DNA of 64,000 nt. It comes from Zantedeschia hybrid cultivar (lineage: Eukaryota; Streptophyta; Magnoliopsida; Alismatales; Araceae). The stretch covers positions 17,022,234-17,086,233 of the forward strand of contig JARZZO010000014.1 in the NCBI GenBank assembly GCA_030544215.1, in the 5' to 3' direction. A program made the translations under genes and the position numbers. Shown one piece after another: positions 47,928 to 59,169 of the stretch (the stretch's first letter is position 1; every line of letters starts with the position of its first letter). The notes beneath the pieces are model-generated. The model was not told the origin of the DNA. It searched no databases and saw only the letters and a program-made list of their open reading frames with translations.

Positions 47928-49734
47928 TTAAAAGGAAACTAATACAAGTAATAAGTTCACTATGCGAAAAGAAGTAAAAAATGAGGGGCAAGAGAACACA
48001 CCACTGTTAGACATCGTCCTTGCCCGCTTTCTCGCCCTCCTAAATGGCCATTCTCAAAATAATCGTGCATGAGGCAAGGGCGGCATTAGTGTAAGACTTA
48101 GATAAGAATATAATAAGAAGGAGATAAAAATGTTGGAACATGGAAGGAGGAGAAGAAAAGTTACATTTATGGACAACAAAAAAGGACTTACATAAAGCGC
48201 ATCTCACAATAACAAGAATCACAAATCAGCAAGACAAAAGAAAATCTGAAGGGCCACATGAAGATGTGGTAAACGCTGAAAAACTGAAGGATCATATTTT
48301 TCTAAATAAGAGAGTTTAATCTTATTTGAGTTTCACTATGACAGATGGCATTTCTTGTTTCAACTCTATTGCAGTAGAAAGCAGCACCGTCATGCTGCAA
48401 ATATTGACTTGAGCTACCCTAATAAAATTTTCATGGAGAAATAAATGTAGAGGTGACTTGAGCTCTGAGACCTATGTTATAGACTGATGCTAGGTTTGGA
48501 GAACTTCCCAAAACTTACTTATGGAAGTTAGGAAAATGGGTGGTCGTGTTGCAATGGAATTTTTAGCTGTTGCCTAAAGTCCATGGTCTTCTTCCATTCA
48601 TGCCTGGCCCTTAGCACACGCTCCCTTCCCTACCTATCCAGCATAATTGCAGATGGGTTTGTAGTACCCATCAATCAACATCTTGTGGACCCACCCAAGG
48701 ACCACCATTGCATCATTAACCAACCCCTTTCCTTTCCCCAACCTGTCTATCCAAAAAACAGTCAAGTCCCAACCAGAGATTGTGAAAGCCATGAAGAAAG
48801 GAAGAAACTCACATAAAGGCAGGCCCCATCCACCCTCAGCACTACTCCTGATTCTCTGTTATGAGTTTGCCAACAACAGCCACATTTGGAAGCAATGTTC
48901 AAAAGGAAAATAGAAAAGACAACAAAAACAACCATAATAATGAATTGTTGTTCTTCATACCCTACTTGTCTGCATGCTTGACCAAATGATTACATGAAAG
49001 TCCCATAATAAAATTTCTAGTTGATTAACACTTGGCAGTCTTTTGTAATGCTTATTGATTTATTCTACATTTAAAAAGGCATCATTCAAAGTAAATTTAT
49101 TCCTGGTTCGGTAGGGGAAACTGTACAAATGGCTCACAGCACCAGAACATATTCATTTGCTCGAATAGAGAACACTATACCTATCAACCCACTTGCTAGA
49201 AAGTATTCTAAGATACATTCTTTCCTCAAGAAGAATAAGTAAGGCAGTCAATGTAAATTTAACAGTCTGTCGGGTACAATATAAAATCTATGACAAGCAT
49301 ACACACAAAGTCTATCACAGGCACAGATTTTTCAGAAAAGTTAATCATAATATGATCATTTGGAGATGATCAGTGTTACACTTTTTGCTCTCCATGCTTT
49401 TTGAATCACAAAACATTCATGATAACCATTTTTTTCTGGAAACCATGTGCATGCAACAGATTTTACACTGTACCAAACACAACCATAGTGAGAGGCCTTT
49501 TCATCTTCCGCACTCGGGTCAGGACAGCTATGTGATCAACCTGACATGAGGATGCTCTGACCTCTGAGTATGTGCAAATGAGGATTGTCATATATTGCTT
49601 GTAGCCATTCTTTTTTTTAAAAAAAAAATTCTCAAGAATGGAGAGTTTGGCATCGAGCCATTTCAATTGCACATAGCCATTCACTCATGAACCGACAAGG
49701 ATTGCTGATGCTGTGTATAAGCAGAAGAGGATGT
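47928..49734. other. Intergenic DNA, no gene seen
   Basis: Only short frames are present. The right terminus of the Harbinger element should lie here but was not identified. The last bases, GATGT (49,730-49,734), are the presumed target site copied by Gypsy-2. Confidence 0.45.
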
Positions 49735-51258
49735 TGTAGACACCGATTTTGGACCACCCTTTTGGTCATAAATCCCCTCCATCATCAGCCCATCATCATA
49801 AATCCCCTCATTTGAGCCATCTCAGCCCACTACCAGCTAGGCCCATTAACCAAATCCCGACCCTAGCCACCTTCTTCGTGGAAGGCCAGCCAGTCCGCCT
49901 TCCACCCCCTTCGAAGGCCACCCCTCGCCTTCCACCACCTTCGAAGGCCACCCCCCGCCTTCTACACCCTCGGAAGGCCAGCTACCTTGCCGTCCACCTT
50001 TTGGCCACCTTTTTCACCTTTTCTTAGAAGGCCAACCCCTTGCCTTCCACCGCCTTCGAAGGCCACCCCCCGCCTTCTACCCCCTTCGAAGGCCAACCAC
50101 CTTGCCATCCACCTTTTGACCACTTTTTCTTCACCTTTTCGTAGAAGGCCAACCCCTTGTCTTCCACCGCCTTCGAAGGCCACCCCTTGCCTTCCACCTC
50201 CTTCGAAGGCCACCCCTCGCCTTCCACTCCCCTCGAAGGCCAGCCGGGTCGCCTTCCACCGCAAGAGTGGAAGGCATGTCACCTGGCCGTCCACTCCTTA
50301 ATCACCTTTTGACCCCGTCTTCCCCATGATCTCCTCTACTCTCCGCCCTCGTCCCCCACTACTCCGACCACTCCCCGCTCTGTCGACTGCCGCGGCCACT
50401 ACCGCCAACCCTTGACCACTCCCCATTGGTTGAAGGGGGATTTACGGGGATTTAGACCCCTGATTTCTCCCTTTTTTCCTTCGCCTATTTAAACCCTCCA
50501 CATCCTCTCGAGCGGGGGTGAAAAAAGAAGGAAGAGAGGGGGGGATAAGAGGAAGGATTTTTGGTTAAGAGGAATTTTGGAGAGGCAGAGAGGGACTTTC
50601 TGGTGAGAGGCTCGAGGAGACCTCAAGGAGGAAGGCTCAGGCTACATCTGGAAACGGGCTTGCCTTTCTAACTTCTCCCTTTTATTTTTTTATTCATTCT
50701 CTTACATTAGTAATATCATTCATTCTCCACACACGCCACTCCTCTTCACTTGCATACATGTACATATAGGATGACTTAGCCATCCGTACTCCCACAGAGG
50801 TTTAAAAAAAAAAAACGGGAGGTGGGTGGCCATAACATATGGTCACCTTCCCTCCCCACCACCCATCCGGTGCATTTCCCACTGATTTTAGTTAGTTTTT
50901 TACGCCTTTCTGAATAGATTTTGCACTCTACAGTTCTAATCGGGTTCGTCTTTGCTTGGTCTTTTTCTTTTCAGGGATCCTTACCACCTACACGCGTACA
51001 GAATTTCGGGCTCTCTTCCTTTGGCCGGCCGGAGGAAGAGAAGGAGGAATCGACGTCTCCCGCTCTCACAAAACGCGATCATCTTCTACATTCCTGCGGA
51101 GCACAGGAACCGAAAGGTAATGCTCCTGGCGATCACACTCTCATTTCTAACCCCTCCTCTTTGAATCGCCACAGTTCTGAGACGTACGGAGAAACCCCCA
51201 ACGCCGAGGCCCCGCGGGCGCTGCACAGCCGCGGAGGGGGACGTTCCGGGCGCCTACA
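49735..51258 (+). repeat. 5' LTR of Gypsy-2
   Basis: 1524 bp, TGTAGACACCG...GCGCCTACA. It contains an array of palindromic CCTTCGAAGGCC units (49,880-50,280) and a TATA box TATTTAAA at 50,486-50,493. The frame at 50,921-51,328, also conserved in the solo LTR, lies in the R/U5 region and is probably not a gene. Confidence 0.9.
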
Positions 51259-51264
51259 GCCCTC

Positions 51265-51283
51265 TGGCGATCACGATGGGACC
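51265..51283 (+). promoter_or_regulatory. Primer-binding site of Gypsy-2
   Basis: TGGCGATCACGATGGGACC begins six bases after the LTR end, in the expected place and with the usual TGG start. The tRNA was not identified. Confidence 0.6.
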
Positions 51284-52225
51284 ACAGTAGCTCGCTGCAC
51301 GCGTCACGTTCAAAGGAAAAGAAGGTGAGGATCCTGAACTCCATAGTCTCTAGACGGCGGGACCCCGGCCGTCGAGCCCCTTGGACGGCTAGCGGTCGGC
51401 CGTCGGCATCACCTGAGGACGGCCAACAGCTGGCCGTCCAACCCTGTAGACGACCACCCCTCGCCGTCGATGTATCCTTGAGCGGCCACCTCCTGGCCGT
51501 CCAGACACGTTGACGGCGGATCCCTGGCCGTCCAGACACGTTGACGGCGGATCCTTGGCCGTCTACCTACCTTTGGACGGCCATCTCTTAGCCGTCAGGA
51601 CCGTTGGACGGCCGTATCATGGCCGTCGACATCCCTTTGGGCGGCCAAAGCCTGGCCGTCCGCCCCCCGGGACGGCCAGCCCCTGGCCGTCGACCCACGT
51701 GAGTTCTGTAACTTCTTGCTGTTGCTGTCCGTGCATGATGTGCTGTTACCTGTTCTGCTTAGCTTATTCTCTGCTTGCTACTGCTGTTCATGCATGATGT
51801 GCTGTCACCTATTCTGATCTGCCATTTGTTAACCTTTTGGGTTTTTGGGGTGTTCTCCGAAGGGGTTTTAAGGAAGAGCCGGCATCACACTCTTTAGTCA
51901 CCTCTCCCGCAGGATCTGACTCTCCACCTGAGGATTCCCACTCGGGTGCGACTAGTCTTTTTCTGTTGGGAACCTCCGTCAGTCTCCGCGAGCCAGGGAT
52001 TCCCACTTGGCCGCCGAGCAGGTTGTACCTGAAACCACCCTGTAAGAACCTTGGGGTTTGTGTGAGAGATCAGTGAACTATCTCAAGTTTGAAGACGCCT
52101 AATTGAATCCCAGTGCAACAAGTTTTGGAAAAGTGAAGGGTCGTTAAGGGGTTAAATTTGTTTTGCTAGAACATTGGCAAACATTTCAAGTGAAACCTAA
52201 AATCAGCTAGGGTCTGTACTTCATA
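51284..52225 (+). repeat. Gypsy-2 leader with palindromic ACGGCC repeats
   Basis: Between 51,350 and 51,700 the motif GGACGGCCA...TGGCCGTC(C/G) recurs about ten times with variable 8-20 bp spacers, each unit capable of forming a hairpin. The rest of the leader up to the gag start is non-coding. The same motif reappears at 63,845-64,000. Confidence 0.75.
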
Positions 52226-55200
52226 ATGAACCGAATGTATGTCAATGCTGTATATGATGATATGGACCAGTTCGGTGGTAATATTGTTCACAATCCTCTG
52301 TTTGAGATTGAAGAAGATCCACAACAGACCTTCATAGGGATGCTCCAAACGTCCAGAAAAGGTCCTCAGAGAAAAGACTCCGATGAATCTTCCACCTCCC
52401 AAGGAGAGGATGAGCCAGTGATCTCCAGTAGAACATTCCAAAACCCTGGAGAAGATCCGGAACTCATCGCCGTCCTATCACGCTATACTCCGGATCAACT
52501 CATCCAGTTGGTTTCTCGTGGCAAAATTCAGGATGCCACTCCTCGGAAAACCCAATTCCAAGGATCTTCTAGCAGACCCCAGCCGGGTCAAACCATGCCC
52601 ACTCATACGACCCCTTTTAACCCCATCAATCAGGTTACACCTCCCAAGCAGGAGGAGTTTGTTTATAAGAATGAGGTCGAGAATTGTGTACGGCGACTCA
52701 TGGCCGAGAATCTCAACCTCAGGCAGCCATATTCTCTCTCGAACTATTGCAAGCTACCCCCAGCTTATTTCCCACAAGGGTTTAAGGTACCCAAGTACAG
52801 AAAGTACGATGGTACCACAGACCCCCATCATCATTTGTCCGGGTTTCTCATGGATTCCCATCAGTGGCTCTTCGATAGAGTCCTTCTGGTCCACCTTTTC
52901 CAAAAGTCCCTCGAGGGAGAAGCCTTGAGGTGGTTCTCTTCTTTGCCAGCTACTGACCTGATCAACTTTGACATGGTCTCTGAGAGGTTCATTACCCACT
53001 TCAACCATATGGCAGCCTTACCCCCCACCTTGTTCGATCTAGTCATGGAGAAAATGAAGTCTGATGAAGACTTCACTCATTTCGCTAACAGGTGGAGGGC
53101 CATGGCTTCTAGAGCAGAGGTCGTTATTCCTGAAGCACAAGCAGTCACCATGCTTGTTAATAATGCTACTCCCCAACTTCGAGCCATCCTTATGCTCAGT
53201 GAACTTCAGACGTTCGCACAGCTATACAATAGAGCTAGGGTAGTACAATCCCAAATTCGAGACTCCACTCTGCCTTCATTCTTTGAGAATAGAAGCAGGA
53301 ATAAGAAAACCACATCAGCTCCTACCACAGAAGGAGTCACTATCAATGAACAGGTCAGCATGCTAGCACCACCGACCAGGATTACCAATTCTCATTCTAA
53401 GTCTGATACTCAGCCCAGCCAGAAGCAATACTCAACCGTCCCTCCCCCGACTAACTACAGTCGTCCTATGGCTAAGCGGGCCTCATATCCACCTCTGCCA
53501 GAATCACTGGCAGATATCTTTTATGCTTTGATGGCCTGCAATGCCATTCAACTTCCGCCTCCAAAGGAAGGTGTCCCGCGCAATACGGACACCTCCAGGT
53601 ATTGCCCTTACCATAGGATCACGGGACACACCATATATAACTGCTTCACCTTCAGGGATTGGGTGTATGACTTGAATGATGAAGGGAGGATAAATTGGGA
53701 AGACATGAGAAAAGCCATTGAGGCTCTGAAGGCTAAGAAAGAACTGGGGATCGTGAAGGACCCATTGCCCTCTCATCAGGTAGGTCCAGACCCCGGCTCT
53801 CAAGGGAAGGTCAACACGCTGATCAATGACTTGGAGCCCGTGACAGTTCGCAGGGAGCAGTACTGGGAGTATGAAGGGTCCGGGATAAAGCACCAAGACC
53901 CCACTTGGTCGTGTGAAACTAAAGGGGCTACCCCAGAAGTCTCCACGTTTTCTCCAAATGAGCCTTTAGTCCTAATCCGACCCAAAGAGCGATCGGCAAC
54001 CCTCAAGCCGGTCTCCCTCGTTCAGATCCCTCCAGTTACAGCCGAAGGACCCACCTTATCTGTCTTTTGCCCAAACAAGAACCTGGATTCGATGATCAGC
54101 TTCAATCCCATAAGGTCACTGTTGGAAACAGACCCAATCACAGTAGGGGTAACGCTCAGGAATCGCATCATTCCCCCGAGCCAGCCCCTAGACTCTCAAG
54201 AAAGCTCTTTCCATGCCAAGGGGAACGCCCAGTCTGAGTATGACATACTCCAGCATCTGGAAAAGACCCCCGCTAAAATCTCCATCCTTGAGCTTATCCG
54301 CAGGTCTCCCACACATAGGGAGACGTTGTTCAATTTCTTGCAACAGATCACGGTGAACGAAGATCTTCCTAGTGGCGGGGTCACTAATGCCATACTCTCA
54401 CTCACTCAGACTCCTATGATCTCTTTCCCCGAAAAGGATTTAGCTCCCCCTGAATGCCGATCCCTCCCTTTATGCTTAACCGCCATCCTTAACGGCCATC
54501 CAGTAGATTCTATTCTATTGGATACTGGTGCCTCCATCAACGTCTGTCCCCTTAAGACCCTCAAAAGGATAGGGATAGACCCAGAGAAGGTTGAATCAAC
54601 CTCTATGATGGTCTCAGCTTATGACAATTCCCAGAGACCAGCAGACGGGAAGATCTTCCTCCAATTAGAAATCGGCCCGGTATCCATGACCTCGGAATTC
54701 TACATTCTGGACGTTAAGCCAATCTACAATGCCATCTTAGGGAGACCATGGATGGACCAAACCTTAGGAGTCCCATCTACCAACCATCAGTGCTATAAGT
54801 TCCCATACAACGGGAAAATTGTGAAAGTTAAAAGCACTCCCTACATCGAGTCATTGGACTCGGTAACAGCAGAGCAAATTCCATCCATGATAACTTCTAG
54901 GAAAGGCAAAGAGCCTATCCTTTCATCAGTGAATTCCCATCTGAGGTCTAGGCCGAGTATAGGTTGGCAGCTCATGAGTAAGATGGGATATAGCTCAGGC
55001 TCAGGGTTAGGGAAAGAAGAACAAGGGATCCGTCATCCCATCTCAGAGAACCCTGTCATTGGGGGGTGTGGCCTGGGATATAAGTTTGATGAACCATCAA
55101 AAGAAGCAAAGGGATGGTCCCTCATGAATCATTTTGTAAGAAAGAGGCAGGAATTACCCAAGATAGAAGAAGAGGTGCGAGAGTGTTACGAAGGTGATCA

Positions 55201-55525
55201 AGAGGAGGACTTTGGCATATCCTCCTTGTTCCGTGAGTCAGCCAGACCGACGGAAGGGCTTTTCTTAGCCAAGGATGAACCAGCCCCAGCTACGTTCATC
55301 CCTTTCTTGTTCCACCCACCTACCATTCCAATGCTCTCAGCTCCGACCAACACTAGCTCTGCTGAGTGTTCCATGCTACATGCGTTCGGTCACGAAAAAA
55401 AAAGTTCAATTCCCCTCCCGCTGGAGGAGAAGTCATTTTCGAGGAGCCTGTTTGGTGGGGGAGCCCTGCCGTCATGGAATCTCTGTCCCAAGGGTCTACT
55501 CTTGCCCCATCTAGGACAGAGTTGA
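52226..55525 (+). CDS. Gag-protease of Gypsy-2 with a G-patch domain (1099 aa)
   Basis: Residues about 150-370 form the retrotrans_gag domain (FPQGFKVPKYRKYDGTTDP, RWFSSLP, ERFITHFNHM). A zinc-knuckle-like CPYHRITGHTIYNC lies at about 459. The aspartic protease active site ILLDTGASINVCP is at about 763, followed by AILGRPWMD. After it, at about 913-935, lies GWQLMSKMGYSSGSGLG, which fits the G-patch consensus, an RNA- or helicase-contacting motif. The frame then runs to a stop at 55,525. Pol continues in the -1 frame and overlaps by 160 bp, so gag-protease ends separately unless ribosomes shift. No internal stop disrupts this ORF. Confidence 0.9.
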   Translation: MNRMYVNAVYDDMDQFGGNIVHNPLFEIEEDPQQTFIGMLQTSRKGPQRKDSDESSTSQGEDEPVISSRTFQNPGEDPELIAVLSRYTPDQLIQLVSRGKIQDATPRKTQFQGSSSRPQPGQTMPTHTTPFNPINQVTPPKQEEFVYKNEVENCVRRLMAENLNLRQPYSLSNYCKLPPAYFPQGFKVPKYRKYDGTTDPHHHLSGFLMDSHQWLFDRVLLVHLFQKSLEGEALRWFSSLPATDLINFDMVSERFITHFNHMAALPPTLFDLVMEKMKSDEDFTHFANRWRAMASRAEVVIPEAQAVTMLVNNATPQLRAILMLSELQTFAQLYNRARVVQSQIRDSTLPSFFENRSRNKKTTSAPTTEGVTINEQVSMLAPPTRITNSHSKSDTQPSQKQYSTVPPPTNYSRPMAKRASYPPLPESLADIFYALMACNAIQLPPPKEGVPRNTDTSRYCPYHRITGHTIYNCFTFRDWVYDLNDEGRINWEDMRKAIEALKAKKELGIVKDPLPSHQVGPDPGSQGKVNTLINDLEPVTVRREQYWEYEGSGIKHQDPTWSCETKGATPEVSTFSPNEPLVLIRPKERSATLKPVSLVQIPPVTAEGPTLSVFCPNKNLDSMISFNPIRSLLETDPITVGVTLRNRIIPPSQPLDSQESSFHAKGNAQSEYDILQHLEKTPAKISILELIRRSPTHRETLFNFLQQITVNEDLPSGGVTNAILSLTQTPMISFPEKDLAPPECRSLPLCLTAILNGHPVDSILLDTGASINVCPLKTLKRIGIDPEKVESTSMMVSAYDNSQRPADGKIFLQLEIGPVSMTSEFYILDVKPIYNAILGRPWMDQTLGVPSTNHQCYKFPYNGKIVKVKSTPYIESLDSVTAEQIPSMITSRKGKEPILSSVNSHLRSRPSIGWQLMSKMGYSSGSGLGKEEQGIRHPISENPVIGGCGLGYKFDEPSKEAKGWSLMNHFVRKRQELPKIEEEVRECYEGDQEEDFGISSLFRESARPTEGLFLAKDEPAPATFIPFLFHPPTIPMLSAPTNTSSAECSMLHAFGHEKKSSIPLPLEEKSFSRSLFGGGALPSWNLCPKGLLLPHLGQS
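55363..55525 (+). promoter_or_regulatory. Gag-pol overlap with a possible -1 frameshift site
   Basis: The pol frame is closed upstream by TGA at 55,363-55,365 and the gag frame by TGA at 55,523-55,525, so any shift must occur between them. A run of about nine A residues (from 55,395) gives A AAA AAA in the gag frame. About 10 nt further on, CCTCC-CGCT-GGAGG forms a short stem that extends with TTC/GAA after one mismatch. A homopolymer indel mutation would look the same. Confidence 0.45.
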
Positions 55526-58500
55526 CCCCTTTCCCAAACCATGTACATAATAGTTTAGGAACTAGGTTAGCCTCCCCCATGTCTAGGAATTGTAGAACTA
55601 GGCAAGTTCCTTTGTTCTTAGTTCAGGAATTAGCTGATAGGTGCAAAGATTTGAGAAAATTGGATAAATATCTTCAGACTGGGGTCATCTCCGAACCACT
55701 GGAGGTAGCGGAAGAAGAGTCTTGCAGTGATGGTTTAGGTGTATTTGAGCTTAGTGAAGAGGAAGAGGGGGATGACTTGGTCGAACCACTTGTGAGTGGG
55801 GCGAGACGGTTTGATGAACCTTCATCAGCCATCGACGAACCCACCAAAGAAGTCAACCTCGGAACAAAGGAGGATCCGAAGATAGTGCTAATTAGTGCTC
55901 GCTTGAGTCCAGAAGAAGAAGGGTCCATAATAGCCGTGCTCCAAGAGCACCGTGATGGGTTTGCTTGGTCATACGAGGACATGCCTGGATTAAGCACAGA
56001 ACTTGTAGAACACCGGCTAATCCTCAAACCCGACACCAAACCCGTGAAACAAAAGTTGAGACGGCTACAACCGGAATTAGCACTTAAAGTAAAAGAAGAG
56101 GTTGACAAACTACACAAGGCCAAGTTCATCCGGGTAGTGCTCTACCCTAAGTGGATAGCTAACATCGTCCCGGTGGCGAAAAAGGACGGAAAGGTTAGAA
56201 TTTGCATAGACTTTCGCAACCTCAATCAAGCCTGCCCAAAAGATGATTTCCCACTACCTCATTTAGATTTGCTGGTTGATAACATGGCTGGATTTGAGAT
56301 GTTATCTTTTATGGACGGTTTTTCAGGATATAACCAGATCAGACTAGCTGAGGAAGATCAGGAGAAAACATCCTTCATAACTCCATGGGGAACCTATTGC
56401 TACATGGTCATGCCATTTGGACTTAAGAATGCTGGAGCCACCTACCAAAGGGCTATGATGGCAATCTTTCATGACATGATTCACATTGACATGGAGGTCT
56501 ATGTAGATGATATCTTGGTCAAATCCAAAACCAGGAAGGAGCACGCTCAAATCCTTAGGGCTGTAATGCAGAGATCGAAGGAGCATCAACTAAAGATGAA
56601 CCCGAAGAAGTGCGTATTTGGTGTTTCTTCCGGAAAACTGCTAGGATTCATAGTGAGTAAAAGAGGGATCGAGGTTGATCCAGACAAAGTGAAGGCAATA
56701 ATGGAAATGCCCCCACCTAAGAATGTCAGGGATGTAAAGGGTCTCATCGGCCGTTTGCAATTCATCAGACGGTTCATATCTCAACACTCTGTGAGATGCA
56801 AATCCTTTTACGACTTATTAAAAGGAGGGGCAAAGTTCATTTGGAGTGATAAGTGTCAAAAGGCCTTCGATGAATTAAAGAATTACCTCCTCAACCCTCC
56901 AGTCCTTATGGCTCCTATCCCGGGGCGGCCTCTACTGCTATATGTCTCCACCACTGAGGAATCGGCTGGTGCAGTATTGGCTCAATTAGACGACGAGAAG
57001 AAGGAAAGAGCAGTGTACTATCTGTCCAAGCTTTTCAATGATGCCGAAAAGCGATACACTGCCATGGAAAGGACATGCGCGGCCGTCGTCTGGGTAGTGC
57101 AGAAATTGAAGCACTATTTCCTCGCCCACGAGGTCAAACTACTAGCAAGAATGGACCCAATCAAATATCTGCTAGAGCGGCCAGTTGTAACAGATAGGCT
57201 GGTGCGATGGCAGACCTTCTTGAATCAATTCGACATCACTTATGTAAATCAGAAGGCTGTGAAGGGGCAAGCAATTGCCGAGCACCTAGCTCATCACCCT
57301 TTGCCTACATTTTCGCCTGTCAACGAAGAATTCCCGGATGAGGAGTTGGGCTTAATAGTGGATGACGCTCCATCCTGGGTCCTTCATTTTGACGGGGCAC
57401 TTAATTCCCAAGGCAGTGGGATAGGAGTGGTCCTCGTCTCTCCAGAAGGGGTAAGTATTCCGCATGCTTGCCAACTCTCCTTCTCAGTAACTAATAATGT
57501 TGCTGAATATGAGGCTCTCCTAGCTGGCCTAAAATTGGCGCTGGTTCTTAATGTCTTAGAATTGAGGATAATTGGAGACTCTCAACTAATCCTCCGCCAA
57601 ACCGTGGGCAAATACCAAACCCGGGATTCAAAACTGAAGCCATATCAGGAGTTAGTAAAGTCGCTTACTAGGCGTTTCAGCAAGATCACCTATGTACATG
57701 TGCCTAGGTCCCAGAATATCCTAGCAGACGCCCTGGCCTCTCTATCTTCAGCTTTAGAGATTCCTGTCACCAAAGGCACAGCCACAATCACCCTGCACAA
57801 GCAAGATTTGCCGTCCTTCCGGGACCCTTGGTTCCAGCAGTTCCTCTGTCCATCCAAGCATATCTCCGCTATCACGAATGAACTCGCCCCTGATTGGGAT
57901 GATGGAAATTCGTGGTATTTTGATATCATGAACTATCTCCGCGATGGGTCGTTCCCGTCTTACGCTACATCCTCTGACCGTAAGGCTATCCGCCGTACAT
58001 CTCAGCGATACCTTATCTTAGGCGGCCGCCTTTTCAGGAGATCCTTTAGCGGAGTACTTCTTCGGTGTCTAGACGATACCGAAATTCATCATGTCATAGA
58101 GGCAGCCCATGCCAGTGATTGTGGCGGTCATGTCCATGGTCGTGCCTTAGCCCAGAAACTCCTCATGTCCTACTATTGGCCTTCAATGGAGGCCGACTGT
58201 TCCACATTCGTTCAAAGGTGCCTAAAATGCCAGTTACACGCTAACAAGGTTCATGCACCTTCTTCATTTCTTAAATCCGTCATTTCCCCGTGGCCATTCG
58301 CCATGTGGGCATTCGACGTCATAGGACCTCTGGAGGATCGATCAGGTGAAACAAAAAGGAAATCATTTATCCTAACCGCCACTGAATATTTCACTAAATG
58401 GGCTGAAGCGAAAGCATTTGCAGAAATCAAAGCATCCACGGTGGTGAAGTTCATCAAGCGCAACATTCTCGCCAGGTTCGGGACACCGCGCGACCTCATC

Positions 58501-59169
58501 ACCGACAATGGACCCCAGTTTATCTCCCAAGAGCTCCAAGACATGTGCAGTAAGTATGGCATCAATTTGCATCATTCTTCACCTTACTACCCACAAGGAA
58601 ATGGTCAGGCCGAAGCCACCAATAAAACCCTCATTCGAATCATTAAAAGAACTTGCATATCACATAATTATTCAGACTGACCTGATCGTCTAGAAGAAGC
58701 TCTTTAGGCATATCGTACTTCCGTCCGAACCCCTACCGGACAAACACCTTATTCACTCACGTTCGGAACGGATGCGGTACTTCCATATGAGATTCTCTTC
58801 CCTTCTCTAAGAGTGCAGTTGGATAGTGGAATTAGTGATGCCGAGCGTCGTGACGCCATGTTAACCCAACTGGAACTGTTAGACGAAAAAAGGATGATGG
58901 CGGCAAATCACGCCCAGGTGTACAGAAATAGGATTGCAAGATTCTATGCAAAAAAAGTTCTTGAAAGAAAGTTTCGAATTGGGGAAATGGTTCTTAAAAG
59001 AAAAATGATCAAAATTCCTGGTCCCAGGAGCAAATTGCAAGAAAATTGGGAAGGTCCATTTGTAATCAAGGAGGCATACTCAGGTAACGCTTACCGCTTA
59101 ATCAATGAGAGAGGAGAGGAATTGCCCCACCCATGGAATGGGATATATTTGAAGAAGTTTTATCCATGA
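55366..59169 (+). pseudogene. Pol of Gypsy-2 (RT, two RNases H, integrase), two nonsense codons
   Basis: Numbering from 55,366. Reverse transcriptase has DGFSGYNQI, MPFGLKNAGATYQR and YVDD at about 378. A first RNase H is followed by a Tat-type second RNase H (FDGALNSQGSG, about 675; GDSQLI). Integrase has an HHCC finger (about 912-950) and catalytic D, D and E in AFDVIGP, TDNGPQF and GQAEATN. The frame stops at TGA 58,678-58,680 and again at TAG 58,705-58,707, both where family alignments have Trp (before PDRLEEAL and in ALWAYRT). It then continues open to 59,169 through the integrase C-terminal domain (NWEGPFVIKEAY). This copy therefore probably lacks a working full-length integrase. Confidence 0.88.

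Noticed and set aside
42540..49130. Attempt to define the Harbinger termini from 42,545 (TTTGTTTGCAGAATAGC) to about 49,110 (TTTATTCCTGGTTCGG)
   Set aside because: The two ends share only a few bases and no TTA/TAA duplication could be confirmed, so full element borders are not claimed.
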